A DNA stretch of 64,000 nt from JACMQX01 sp044225675 (GCA_044225675.1 JBGAIH010000018.1:1-64000); one strand, 5' to 3'; shown: positions 1 through 8,527, counted from the first letter of the stretch. Notes: a model not told the origin generated them from the letters alone. Made by a program: numbers and translations.

Positions 1-110
1 TCAGCGGCCGTGCGGAGTGATCGCAGCCGCCCCCGCGGAGCGAGAAGCGCAGGGACCCGCAGCGCAGCTGCGGGCGCTCCAGCGAAGCCCCTGCGGCCAC
101 CCTCCCACCC

Positions 111-245
111 TTGCGCGCGGTGCAACGAAGGGCGAAGCCAAGTGCCCACCGAAAGGCCCCAGCCTTGCGCGCGGTGCAACGAAGGGCGAAGCCAAGTGCC
201 CACCGAAAGGCCCCAGCCTTGCGCGCGGTACACCGAGCGGCGAAG
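111..245. repeat. 54-bp tandem direct repeat, about 2.5 copies
   Basis: The block beginning TTGCGCGCGGTGCAACGAAG recurs exactly every 54 bases, at 111 and 165. A third, diverging partial copy starts at 219. The period is a multiple of three, so the repeats stay open in several frames, but the encoded peptides look low-complexity and the conserved protein begins downstream. I read it as intergenic repeat DNA rather than coding sequence. Confidence 0.8.
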
Positions 246-290
246 CAAGACAGACAGACACGCCGCAAACCCAACCCGCAGCATTTGCGC

Positions 291-296
291 TATAAC
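291..296 (+). promoter_or_regulatory. possible -10 box (TATAAC)
   Basis: TATAAC lies 34 bases upstream of the chosen GTG start at 330 and just after the tandem repeats. No convincing -35 hexamer is visible 17 bases upstream, so this is only a candidate. Confidence 0.3.
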
Positions 297-329
297 CCAA
301 AAGACATTTCAACCAAGGGAAACCTGCCA

Positions 330-1673
330 GTGGCTGCCGCGCGGCTCTATCAGCGCAAATGGGTCCTGATCAAACTGCCGCTGGCGCTCCTCGCGCTGGC
401 GGTCATGGCACTGCTTTGGACCCGCTGGCTGCCGCTGCCGCCCACCCACATCAGCATCTCCACCGCCCTCCCGGAAGGCATGTACCAGGCGTGGGCCAAC
501 CAGTATGCGGCCGAATTCGCGCAAGAGGGAATCGAGCTGCGCGTCCTGCCCTCCGGTGGAGCCGAGCAGAACCTCAGGCGCCTGCGCGGACTCGAATCGC
601 CGCAGGTCGACCTCGCCTTCATCCAGGGCGGCGTCGGTCACCCGGGCAGCAGCGCCGTCGCCGGCACCGGCACCACGACTGCGGCCCCGGCGGCGGCGGT
701 CCGCACCCTCGCCAACGTCGACATCGAGCCGCTGTGGATCTTCTCGCGCCATGCCTGGCTCGACTCGCTCCAGCAGATGCAGGGCCAGCGCGTCTCGCTC
801 GGGCCGGCGGGCAGCGGCACCCGCAAGCTCGCGCTCCAATTGCTGGACCAGGTGAGATTGGGACCGGGTCAGGTCGTGGACGAGCCGCTGTCGGGCATGG
901 AGGCGGCCGAGGCGCTCAAGGCCGGCGCCATCGACACGATGTTCCTCGTCTCCACACCCGAGGCGCCTGTGGTGCGCACCCTGCTGCGCGCTCCCGGCGT
1001 CTACCTCGTGCAGCTCAAGCGCAGCGCGGCGCTCACCGAGCGCCTGCCTTTCCTGCAGCCACGGCTGCTGCCCCAGGGCGCGCTCGACGCCGACGGCGTG
1101 CTGCCCGCACGCGACCTCGCACTGCTCACCACCACGGCCAGTCTCGTGGCGCGCGCCGACCTGCATCCGGCCCTGCAGCGGCTGGCTACGCGCATCGCGC
1201 AGAAAGTCCATTCAGGGGGCGGACTGTTCCACCGCGCCGGCGCCTTTCCCTCGCTCAAGCGCGTCGACTTCGCGGCATCGGCCGACGCGCGCCGCACGCT
1301 CGTCGGCGGCCTGCCCTGGCTGGAGGAGCAGCTGCCCTTCATGCCTGCGCAGATCGTGCTGCGCCTGCTGGTGATCTGCCTGCCGGTCGCGCTCGTGGCG
1401 ATCTGGCTGGCGCATCTGCTGCCGGCCTACCTGCGCTGGCTGCTGGAGAGCCGCGTCACGCGCTGGTACGGCGAGCTGATGTACATCGAAGACGAAATCG
1501 CGCAGGACAGCCTCACCGGAATGCAGCTGACGCGTCACCTGGAGCGCCTGGACCGCATGGAGCGCAGCATGGCCAGCTTCGTCACCCCGTCCTACCTCAT
1601 GCCGCGCTGGTACACCTTGCGCGACCACATCGAGTTCGTGCGCATGAGTCTCTACGAAAAGCGCGGCCGATGA
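330..1673 (+). CDS. TAXI-type TRAP solute-binding protein, membrane anchored (first paralogue)
   Basis: The 447-residue protein has an N-terminal membrane segment (about residues 11-33), a periplasmic region resembling TAXI-family TRAP binding proteins (motif PLWIFSRHAW), a second hydrophobic stretch near residues 341-372, and a roughly 75-residue cytoplasmic tail with RWYGELMYIEDEI and RWYTLRDH. I chose the GTG at 330 because AAGGGA sits 9 bases upstream and the conserved part begins here; the open frame extends upstream through the tandem repeats. The next gene is a paralogue overlapping it by 4 bases. No TAXI permease is adjacent, so a role in classical transport is uncertain; a sensory or accessory role is an inference. 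Confidence 0.75.
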   Translation: MAAARLYQRKWVLIKLPLALLALAVMALLWTRWLPLPPTHISISTALPEGMYQAWANQYAAEFAQEGIELRVLPSGGAEQNLRRLRGLESPQVDLAFIQGGVGHPGSSAVAGTGTTTAAPAAAVRTLANVDIEPLWIFSRHAWLDSLQQMQGQRVSLGPAGSGTRKLALQLLDQVRLGPGQVVDEPLSGMEAAEALKAGAIDTMFLVSTPEAPVVRTLLRAPGVYLVQLKRSAALTERLPFLQPRLLPQGALDADGVLPARDLALLTTTASLVARADLHPALQRLATRIAQKVHSGGGLFHRAGAFPSLKRVDFAASADARRTLVGGLPWLEEQLPFMPAQIVLRLLVICLPVALVAIWLAHLLPAYLRWLLESRVTRWYGELMYIEDEIAQDSLTGMQLTRHLERLDRMERSMASFVTPSYLMPRWYTLRDHIEFVRMSLYEKRGR

Positions 1674-3022
1674 ACGTCGTCCTGCTCTACCGCCGCCGCT
1701 GGGGCCTGTTCTACCTGCCCGTGCTGGCCGTTGCCGGCGCGCTGGCCTACAAGGCCGCCACCGACTGGCTGCCGCTGCCGCCGCGCCACCTCGTCATCGC
1801 GGCCGGCTCGCCCCAGGGCAACTACGTGCAGGTGGCGGTGCGCTACCGCGACGAGCTCGAGCGGCGCGGCATCACGGTGGACATCTCCACCTCGTCGCAG
1901 GGCCCCGCCAGCCCGCTGCAGCGCCTGCGCGACCCGGGCTACCCGGCACAGGCAGGCTTCGCCCATGGCCTGCTGGCCGACGGCGCCGACCGACCGGCCG
2001 TGCCAGCCCCGGGTTCCGCTGCTGCCAGCCCGCAGATCCGCGTGCAGACCCTGGCCGTCATCGGCAAGCAGCCGGTGTGGATCTTCACGCGCCAGCCCGG
2101 CGTCACGACGCCCACGCAGCTCAAGGGGCTGCGCATCGCGGCCGGGCCGCGCGGTGCGCCGCAGCGGCGCGTGGCCGAGATGATCCTCACGCAGGCGCAG
2201 CTGCACGAGGGCGACGTCACCTGGGACGAGGCCTCCCAGGGCCTGGCGGCCGCCAACGAACTGCTCGAAGGCCGCATCGACGCCGTCGTCGCCATCGGCA
2301 GCGGCGACGCGCCCAGCGTGCGGCTGCTGTCGCGCAGCGCCGGTGTCTCCATGGTCGGCATGGACCGCGCCAACGTGCTGGCCGCCCGCGAGCCCCGCCT
2401 GCAGGCGGTGGTGCTTCCGCAGGGCGCGATCGAGCTGCGCGGCGACGTGCCGCCGCGCGACCTCACCCTGCTCTACACCGGAACGCATCTGCTCGCACGC
2501 GAGAGCATGCATCCGGCGCTGCAGCGCGCGCTGCTCGACGCGGCGGCCGACATCCACGCGGTGCCGACCTTCCTGCAGCGCCAGTCCGAATACCCCAACG
2601 TCGACGACGCGGACTTCCCCGTCTCACCCCATGCCCAGCGCCATGCACTGGGTGACCGGCCGTGGATGGAAGCAGCGCTGCCCTACTGGTGGGCCCAGCT
2701 GGCGGAGCTGATCCTCTATGCGCTGCTGCCCATCGTGCTGTCCACCGCGTTCGCGCTGCTGTGGATTCCGCGCCTGTTCAGCCTGCGGGTCAATGCGGTG
2801 CTGTCGCACTACTACGGCGAACTCAAGTTCCTGGAGAACGACATCGACACCCTGCTGCGCGAGTCGCCCATGGCGCTGGGCAAGCTCGTGACGCAGCTCG
2901 ATGCCATCGAGGCGAAGGTGCGGCTGCTGGACCTGCCCGACCACTACGCCGACCGCTGGTACACGCTGCGCCAGCACCTCACGGCCACCCGTGCACGGCT
3001 GATGGCCATGCGTGCGCGCTGA
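1670..3022 (+). CDS. TAXI-type TRAP solute-binding protein, membrane anchored (second paralogue)
   Basis: The 450-residue protein has the same architecture as its upstream neighbour: an N-terminal membrane helix, a TAXI-like periplasmic domain with QPVWIFTRQPG, a hydrophobic segment at about residues 344-370, and a tail carrying HYYGELKFLENDI and RWYTLRQH. The ATG overlaps the upstream stop (ATGA), indicating translational coupling and probably a shared complex. The shared tail after the second membrane segment is not part of ordinary secreted binding proteins. The ligand is unknown. Confidence 0.75.
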   Translation: MNVVLLYRRRWGLFYLPVLAVAGALAYKAATDWLPLPPRHLVIAAGSPQGNYVQVAVRYRDELERRGITVDISTSSQGPASPLQRLRDPGYPAQAGFAHGLLADGADRPAVPAPGSAAASPQIRVQTLAVIGKQPVWIFTRQPGVTTPTQLKGLRIAAGPRGAPQRRVAEMILTQAQLHEGDVTWDEASQGLAAANELLEGRIDAVVAIGSGDAPSVRLLSRSAGVSMVGMDRANVLAAREPRLQAVVLPQGAIELRGDVPPRDLTLLYTGTHLLARESMHPALQRALLDAAADIHAVPTFLQRQSEYPNVDDADFPVSPHAQRHALGDRPWMEAALPYWWAQLAELILYALLPIVLSTAFALLWIPRLFSLRVNAVLSHYYGELKFLENDIDTLLRESPMALGKLVTQLDAIEAKVRLLDLPDHYADRWYTLRQHLTATRARLMAMRAR

Positions 3023-3108
3023 CGCGTGCGCTGAAAGCCTGGCCGTTCGCGGCTAGACTTCCCTGCACATCCTCCTGCACACGGACCCTCCACGGAGACA
3101 AGCAGCCC

Positions 3109-4128
3109 ATGAACATCGTCATCACCGGCGGCGCCGGATTCCTCGGCGTGCGCCTGGCCCGCACCCTGCTCGCACAAGGCGCGCTCTCGCTGGCCGGCGC
3201 CCCGGCCGCCGCACTCACCCGCATCACGCTCGCCGACCGCGCGGCACCGCCGGCCGATCTGCAGACCGACGCGCGCGTGCGCGTCCTCACAGGCGACCTC
3301 AACGCGCTGGTGGCGGACGCCGCCGGCAACGGACTGCTCGACGGCGCCCACGCGGTCTTCCACCTGGCGGCAGCCGTCAGCGGCGAGTGCGAGGCCGACT
3401 TCGACCTGGGCATGCGCAGCAACTTTGCAGCCACGCATGCGCTGCTCGAAGCCTGCCGTGCGCTGGGCACGCGGCCGGTGGTCGTGTTTGCCAGCTCGCT
3501 CGCGGTGTTCGGCAACTCGCCCGAGCAGCCCACGCCCGAGCTGATCGAGGACACCACGCTGCCGACCCCGCAGACGAGCTACGGCATCCAGAAGTTCATC
3601 GGCGAGCAGTTGATGACCGACTACACGCGCAAAGGTTTCATCCGCGGGCGCAGCGTGCGCCTGATGACCGTGAGCGTGCGGCCCGGCCGGCCCAATGGCG
3701 CGGCGTCGAGCTTCTTCAGCGGCATGATCCGCGAGCCGCTGGCGGGCGTGAAGGGCGCCTGCCCCGTGCCGCCGGAGACTGGCGTGGCGCTGTCGTCGCC
3801 GGCGCGGACCGTCGCAGGCATCATCCGCGCCGCCGAGACCGGCGACGCGGCCTGGGGCCCGCGCACGGCGCTGAACCTGCCTGCGCTCAACCTCACCGTC
3901 GGCGACATGGCGCGGGCGCTCGAACGCGTGGCAGGCCCGGCCGCCACGGGCCTGATCGACTGGACGCCCGATCCGGCCATCATGAAGATCGTCGCCACCT
4001 GGCCCGGCCGCGTCGCCTCGCGGCGTGCCAACGCCCTGGGCCTTCAGGCAGATGACAGCTTCGAGGACATCGTGCGGGCCTATGTCCGTGAAAATCCCGA
4101 AGCCGTGAAGCTGCCCGTTCAGGCATAG
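3109..4128 (+). CDS. denD: NAD-dependent epimerase/dehydratase, D-erythronate dehydrogenase-like
   Basis: The 339-residue extended short-chain dehydrogenase has the nucleotide-binding GGAGFLG motif at residues 7-13 and the catalytic YGIQK (YxxxK) motif near residue 160. The N-terminus and overall pattern match DenD, which oxidises D-erythronate to the 2-keto acid in the erythronate pathway of beta-proteobacteria. It lies 44 bases upstream of a TRAP binding protein gene, consistent with import and oxidation of a C4 sugar acid. The start is preceded by CGGAGAC. Other UDP-sugar-epimerase-like SDRs share the fold, so the substrate is an inference. Confidence 0.65.
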   Translation: MNIVITGGAGFLGVRLARTLLAQGALSLAGAPAAALTRITLADRAAPPADLQTDARVRVLTGDLNALVADAAGNGLLDGAHAVFHLAAAVSGECEADFDLGMRSNFAATHALLEACRALGTRPVVVFASSLAVFGNSPEQPTPELIEDTTLPTPQTSYGIQKFIGEQLMTDYTRKGFIRGRSVRLMTVSVRPGRPNGAASSFFSGMIREPLAGVKGACPVPPETGVALSSPARTVAGIIRAAETGDAAWGPRTALNLPALNLTVGDMARALERVAGPAATGLIDWTPDPAIMKIVATWPGRVASRRANALGLQADDSFEDIVRAYVRENPEAVKLPVQA

Positions 4129-4172
4129 TGGCAGCTTCGCCATCTAAGAGTTCCCTCAATTCCGGAGACAAC

Positions 4173-5144
4173 ATGAAGTTAAGCAAATTGTTTGCAGGCC
4201 TGGTCCTGGGCCTGGGTTTCATCGCCGCCGCCCAGGCGCAGACCACGATGCGCATCAGCATCTCCACCGCCCAGAATTCCCATCAGGGCGTGGCCATCGA
4301 CACCTTTGCCCGCGAAGTCGAAAAGCGCACCAACGGCCGCTACAAGGTCCAGACCTTCTACAACGGCGCCCTCGGCGGCGAGCGCGAATCGATCGAGGCC
4401 GTGCAGTTGGGCACGCAGGAGCTGGCTTTCAGCTCCACCGGTCCCGTGCCCAACTTCGTGCCCGAGACCAAGATCCTCGACGTGCCCTTCCTGTTCCGCG
4501 ACAAGGCCCATGCGCGCGCGGTGCTCGACGGCCAGATCGGCCAGGACCTGCTCAAGGCCTTTGACGCCAAGGGTTTCAAGGCGCTGGCCTGGGCCGAGAA
4601 CGGCTTCCGCCACATGACCAACAGCAAGCGCGACGTGAAGGCGCCCGAGGACCTCAAGGGTCTGAAGATGCGCACCATGGAAAACCCGGTGCACATCGCC
4701 GCCTACAAGGGCTTCGGCATCATCACCACGCCCATGGCCTTCCCCGAAGTGTTCACCGCGCTGCAGCAGGGCACGGTCGACGGGCAGGAGAACCCGCTGT
4801 CGGTGATCATCTCGGCCAAGTTCGACCAGGTGCAAAAGCACCTGACGCTCACCGGCCACGTGTACTCGCCCTGCATCTTCCTGATGAACAAGGCCGCCTT
4901 CGACAAGCTCTCCGCCGCCGACAAGCAGGCCTTCCTCGACGCCGCCAAGGAAGGCACCAAGGCCAACCGCGCCCGTGTGGACGAGGACGATGCCAAGGGC
5001 GTGGCCGACCTGCGCTCCAAGGGCATGACCGTGATCGACAACGTCGACAAGGCCAAGTTCGTCGCCGCTCTGGCACCGGTCAACGCCGAGTTCGAGAAGC
5101 AGTTCGGCAAGGCCAACATCGACAAGATCCGCGCGGTCAAGTAA
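4173..5144 (+). CDS. dctP: TRAP transporter substrate-binding protein DctP
   Basis: The 323-residue protein has a signal peptide (about residues 1-22, ending AAQAQ) and a DctP-type fold with the DVPFLFRD and GQENPLSVI motifs of TRAP periplasmic receptors. It captures an organic or sugar acid for the DctQM permease encoded just downstream. The start ATG has CCGGAGAC about 5 bases upstream. A strong hairpin follows the gene before dctQ and may raise dctP expression relative to the membrane subunits. The upstream DenD-like gene suggests an erythronate-like ligand (inference). Confidence 0.88.
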   Translation: MKLSKLFAGLVLGLGFIAAAQAQTTMRISISTAQNSHQGVAIDTFAREVEKRTNGRYKVQTFYNGALGGERESIEAVQLGTQELAFSSTGPVPNFVPETKILDVPFLFRDKAHARAVLDGQIGQDLLKAFDAKGFKALAWAENGFRHMTNSKRDVKAPEDLKGLKMRTMENPVHIAAYKGFGIITTPMAFPEVFTALQQGTVDGQENPLSVIISAKFDQVQKHLTLTGHVYSPCIFLMNKAAFDKLSAADKQAFLDAAKEGTKANRARVDEDDAKGVADLRSKGMTVIDNVDKAKFVAALAPVNAEFEKQFGKANIDKIRAVK

Positions 5145-5196
5145 CGGGCCCCGCAGCGTCCGCCAGGCCGCATTGCGGCCAGGCGACGGCGACTTC

Positions 5197-5231
5197 CCGC
5201 CCGCGTCCTCAACAGGGGTCGCGGGCGGTTT
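5197..5231 (+). terminator. dctP-dctQ intercistronic hairpin (attenuator or mRNA stabiliser)
   Basis: CCGCCCGCG (5197-5205) pairs perfectly with CGCGGGCGG (5220-5228). Four further inner pairs close an AACA loop, and the stem is followed by TTTC. The weak T-tract suggests partial termination or 3'-end protection, a usual way to keep the binding protein in excess over the permease. Confidence 0.5.
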
Positions 5232-5270
5232 CACTGAAAGCCCCACCCTCCTTCGCTGGCGAACGACACC

Positions 5271-5765
5271 ATGAAAAACGCCTTCCTGCGCCTGGAGCGC
5301 CTGACCACCGGCTTTGCGATCGCGGTCGCCTGCCTGATGCTGGTGGTCGCCTCGCTGCTGGGCATGTTCCAGATCGTCACCCGTTTCGTGCTCGAGCAGC
5401 CGGCCGAGTGGACCGAGATCCTGATCCGCCTGTCGCTGATCTGGATGGTGTTCATGGGCATTCCGCTGGCCTTCCGCGAAGGCGCGATGGTCAGCGTGGA
5501 CGTGCTCTACCGCTGGAGCGGCCGGCGCTTTCGCCGCGTGCTCGACTGGCTGGTCACGCTGGCGGCGCTGCTGCTGGTGGGCATCATCATCTGGTGGGGC
5601 TGGGACTATGCGCTGCGCGGGCGCGTGCAGTCGATGGCGGGTCTGGAGTCGCTGTCAATGTTCTGGGGCTATGCTGCCTTGCCCGTGGGCAGCATGTTCG
5701 CCGTGATCGGCATCATCGGCAACCTGATCGATCCGCGCCGCAACGAACTGGAGACCGCGCAGTAA
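5271..5765 (+). CDS. dctQ: TRAP transporter small permease DctQ
   Basis: The 164-residue membrane protein has four hydrophobic segments (about residues 14-36, 48-68, 88-110, 128-150) and the EWTEILIRLSLIW motif typical of the DctQ subunit. It pairs with DctM in the inner membrane to form the sodium-coupled TRAP permease. It lies between dctP and dctM, with 16 bases to dctM. Confidence 0.88.
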   Translation: MKNAFLRLERLTTGFAIAVACLMLVVASLLGMFQIVTRFVLEQPAEWTEILIRLSLIWMVFMGIPLAFREGAMVSVDVLYRWSGRRFRRVLDWLVTLAALLLVGIIIWWGWDYALRGRVQSMAGLESLSMFWGYAALPVGSMFAVIGIIGNLIDPRRNELETAQ

Positions 5766-5781
5766 GCGCCGGAGCACGACG

Positions 5782-7059
5782 ATGACCACAGTCATGATTT
5801 CCACGATGGTGCTGTGCTTTGCCTTCACCATCTCCGTCGCCGTCTCGATCGGCCTGGCCGCCATCGCGGGCATGCAGGCGTCCAATGCGCACATGCTCAT
5901 CTCCGTCAAGGAGATGTTCAACTCGATCAACAAGTTTCCGCTGGCGGCGATTCCCTTCTTCATTCTTGCCGGCAACCTGATGGAGACCGGCGGCATCTCG
6001 CGCCGGCTGGTGGAGTTCGCCAAGAGCATCGTCGGCGGCGTGCAGGGCGGCCTGCCGATGACCTGCGTGCTGACCTGCATGATCTTCGCGGCCGTGTCGG
6101 GCTCGTCGGTGGCCACCACCTTCGCCATCGGCGCCATCCTGATCCCGGCGCTCATCAAGCACGGCTACCCCACGGGCTATGCCGCCGCGCTGCAGGCCAC
6201 GAGCGCCGAACTGGGCGTGATCATCCCGCCCTCGATCCCGATGATCCTCTATGGCGTGAGCGCCGAAGTCTCCATCGGCGAGCTGTTCATCGCGGGCTTC
6301 GGCCCCGGCCTGTTCATCAGCGGCGCGCTGATGCTCTTCGTCTGGATCTACTGCAAGATCAAGGGTCTGGGCAAGAACGATGGCGACGGCCGCCTGCCCT
6401 TCGGCAAGGCGCTGTGGCAGGCCGGCTGGGCGCTGCTCATGCCGGTCATCATCCTCGGCGGCATCTACGGCGGCATCTTCACGCCGACCGAGGCCTCGGC
6501 CGTGGCAGTGTTCTACGCGCTCGTGGTCGGGATGGTGATCTACCGCGAGATCGGCGTGAAGGACCTCTACGCGATCCTGCGCAAGTCGGTGCTGTCCAGC
6601 GCGGTCATCATGTTCATCATCGCCAACGCGGGACTCTTCGCCTTCCTCATCACGCGCGCCGGCGTGCCCGAGGCCATCGGCAAGTGGCTGGAGGCGGTGC
6701 TGCAGTCGCCGGCGCTGTTCCTGCTGGGCGTCAATGCGGCGCTGTTCGTGATCGGCATGTTCATCGAGACCAGCGCGGCCATCATCGTGCTGGCGCCGAT
6801 CCTGGCGCCGGTGGCGGTGCACTTCGGTATCGACCCGGTGCACTTCGGGCTCGTGATGGTGGTCAACCTCGCGCTGGGCATGATCACGCCGCCCTTCGGC
6901 GTGAACCTGTTCGCCGCCTGCACGGTGGCGCGAATATCGCTGGACCGCATCGTCCACCACTTGCTGCCCTTCGTGCTCGTGATCCTCGGGTGTCTGCTGG
7001 TCATCACCTACGTGCCGGCCCTGTCGCTCACGCTGCGCGACCTCGTCTACGCGAAATAG
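5782..7059 (+). CDS. dctM: TRAP transporter large permease DctM
   Basis: The 425-residue polytopic membrane protein is full length for DctM (about 425-430). It shows the family motifs PFFILAGNLM, SGSSVATT, LGVIIPPSIPMI and TPPFGVN in the expected order. It is the transport subunit of the Na+/substrate symporter. It is the last gene of the dctPQM set; the glycine riboswitch leader begins about 40 bases after its stop. Confidence 0.9.
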   Translation: MTTVMISTMVLCFAFTISVAVSIGLAAIAGMQASNAHMLISVKEMFNSINKFPLAAIPFFILAGNLMETGGISRRLVEFAKSIVGGVQGGLPMTCVLTCMIFAAVSGSSVATTFAIGAILIPALIKHGYPTGYAAALQATSAELGVIIPPSIPMILYGVSAEVSIGELFIAGFGPGLFISGALMLFVWIYCKIKGLGKNDGDGRLPFGKALWQAGWALLMPVIILGGIYGGIFTPTEASAVAVFYALVVGMVIYREIGVKDLYAILRKSVLSSAVIMFIIANAGLFAFLITRAGVPEAIGKWLEAVLQSPALFLLGVNAALFVIGMFIETSAAIIVLAPILAPVAVHFGIDPVHFGLVMVVNLALGMITPPFGVNLFAACTVARISLDRIVHHLLPFVLVILGCLLVITYVPALSLTLRDLVYAK

Positions 7060-7095
7060 GGGGCGAGCGGCAGCCGGCCTGCCGAGCGCTGAGGC

Positions 7096-7101
7096 TATAC
7101 T
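7096..7101 (+). promoter_or_regulatory. probable -10 box (TATACT) of the gcv operon
   Basis: TATACT is close to the sigma-70 -10 consensus. It would place transcription start near 7108, exactly at the first base of the glycine riboswitch. No good -35 is visible in the GC-rich end of dctM. Confidence 0.5.
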
Positions 7102-7107
7102 CGTTGC

Positions 7108-7317
7108 GTCAGGAGAGAGCCCGGCCCGAAACGGCCCGGCCGCCGAAGGCGCAGGAAGATTCCGAACGCTCAGGCAAAAGGACTGGCACCACCCTGCGCG
7201 CAGGGTGTTTCCCTGCTGGAGAGAGGCCTGTTGCGGCGCATGCGGCAGCCGGCCCACCGAAGGAGCAAGCCGCCCGATCCCGGGGGGTGAATCTCTCAGG
7301 TAAAGCGGACAGCAGGG
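7108..7317 (+). promoter_or_regulatory. tandem glycine riboswitch
   Basis: Two aptamers are recognisable. The first (about 7108-7185) carries GGAGAGAG, GCCGAAGG and CTCAGGCAAAAGGAC. The second (about 7211-7317) carries GGAGAG, CACCGAAGGAG and CTCTCAGGTAAAGCGGACAG. The second aptamer closes with an 8-bp P1 of CCCTGCTG (7211-7218) and CAGCAGGG (7310-7317). Such leaders bind glycine and normally switch on gcv genes, as the downstream gcvT, gcvH and gcvP confirm. An 18-base perfect palindrome (7190-7207) followed by TTT sits between the aptamers. Confidence 0.95.
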
Positions 7318-7360
7318 GCAGCCCATGGTGAATGCCATGGTTTTCCGTTGCCCCTGGAGA
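7313..7360 (+). promoter_or_regulatory. riboswitch expression platform over the gcvT ribosome-binding site
   Basis: CAGGGGCA (7313-7320) is fully complementary to TGCCCCTG (7349-7356). The first strand overlaps the 3' strand of the aptamer-2 P1 stem, so the two helices are mutually exclusive. The second strand abuts and partly covers the GGAGA Shine-Dalgarno (7356-7360). A CCATGG/CCATGG hairpin (7323-7340) with TTTT lies inside. Inference: glycine binding keeps P1 and frees the ribosome-binding site. Confidence 0.6.
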
Positions 7361-7366
7361 GCCGCC

Positions 7367-8527
7367 TTGTCCGTACCTGCTGCCGACGCACCGTCCACCG
7401 ACCTTCTCACCACGCCGCTGCATGCGCTGCACCTGGAGCTGGGCGCTCGCATGGTGCCGTTCGCCGGCTACAGCATGCCGGTCCAGTACCCGGCCGGCCT
7501 GATGGCCGAGCACCACCACACCCGCAACGCCGCCGGCCTGTTCGACGTCTCGCACATGGGCCAGCTCAGGCTGGACGGCCCGGACGCCGCTGCCGCGTTC
7601 GAGAGCCTGATGCCGGTGGACGTGATCGACCTGCCACTGGGCAAGCAGCGCTACGGCCTGCTGCTGACCGACGAAGGCACCATCATCGACGACCTGATGT
7701 TCGTGCACCGTGCCGATCCGGCCGGCGGGGCCAGCCACTGGTTCGTCATCGTCAACGGGGCCTGCAAGGCCGGCGACATCGCCCACATCCAGCAGAAGAT
7801 CGGCGCGCGCTGCACCGTCACACCTCTGCCCGAGATGGCACTGCTGGCGCTGCAGGGCCCGCAGGCCGCCGCGGCGCTGGAGCGCCTCGCGCCCGGTGTC
7901 GGCCGGCTGGTGTTCATGACCGGCGGCCACTTCGACATCGCCGGCTGCCCCTGCTTCGTCACCCGCAGCGGCTACACCGGCGAGGACGGATTCGAAATCT
8001 CGGTTCATCGGGACCATGCCGAACGCCTGGCGCGCACCTTGCTGGCGCAGCCCGAGGTCAAGCCCGTGGGCCTGGGTGCGCGCAACTCCCTGCGCCTGGA
8101 GGCGGGCCTGTGCCTCTACGGCAACGACATCGACACCACGACCACGCCGGTCGAGGCCGCACTGACCTGGGCGATCCAGAAAGTGCGCCGCGCCGGCGGG
8201 GCCCGGGCCGGCGGCTTTCCCGGCGCCGAACGCGTTCTCGCGCAGCTTGCCGGTGAAGGCGTCGCGCGCAAGCGCGTCGGCCTGATGGCCCTGGCGCGCG
8301 TGCCGGTGCGAGAGCACACCGAGCTGCAGGACACGACCGGACGGCGAATTGGCGAGGTCACGAGCGGCCTGCTCGGCCCCACCGTCGACAAGCCGGTGGC
8401 CATGGGCTACGTGAGCGCGGAATTTGCTTCCATCGGCACCCAGGTCCAGGCGCTGGTGCGCGGCAAGCCGGTGCCGATGGAAGTCGTGGCCATGCCCTTC
8501 ACGCCGGCACGGTACTACCGCGGCTGA
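7367..8527 (+). CDS. gcvT: glycine cleavage system aminomethyltransferase (T protein)
   Basis: The 386-residue GcvT transfers the methylene group from lipoyl-bound aminomethyl to tetrahydrofolate, releasing ammonia. The conserved start LHALHLELGARMVPFAG and motifs DVSHMGQL, GYTGEDGFEI and GLGARNSLRLEAG are present. I chose TTG at 7367 because GGAGA lies 6 bases upstream and it fits the family N-terminus. An in-frame ATG at 7325, 14 codons upstream, is inside the riboswitch expression platform. It is the first gene of gcvTHP and is regulated by the glycine riboswitch. Confidence 0.9.
   Translation: MSVPAADAPSTDLLTTPLHALHLELGARMVPFAGYSMPVQYPAGLMAEHHHTRNAAGLFDVSHMGQLRLDGPDAAAAFESLMPVDVIDLPLGKQRYGLLLTDEGTIIDDLMFVHRADPAGGASHWFVIVNGACKAGDIAHIQQKIGARCTVTPLPEMALLALQGPQAAAALERLAPGVGRLVFMTGGHFDIAGCPCFVTRSGYTGEDGFEISVHRDHAERLARTLLAQPEVKPVGLGARNSLRLEAGLCLYGNDIDTTTTPVEAALTWAIQKVRRAGGARAGGFPGAERVLAQLAGEGVARKRVGLMALARVPVREHTELQDTTGRRIGEVTSGLLGPTVDKPVAMGYVSAEFASIGTQVQALVRGKPVPMEVVAMPFTPARYYRG

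Noticed and set aside
111..245. CRISPR-like array
   Set aside because: The units are contiguous 54-bp tandem copies without spacers.
359..1669. Open frame joining a shadow of the first TAXI-like gene to the second one
   Set aside because: Only the part from 1670 is family-like; the upstream part is the other frame of the first paralogue.
7325..7366. ATG at 7325 as the gcvT start
   Set aside because: It lies in the riboswitch expression platform and adds 14 nonconserved residues; the TTG at 7367 has the better ribosome-binding site. Not fully excluded.
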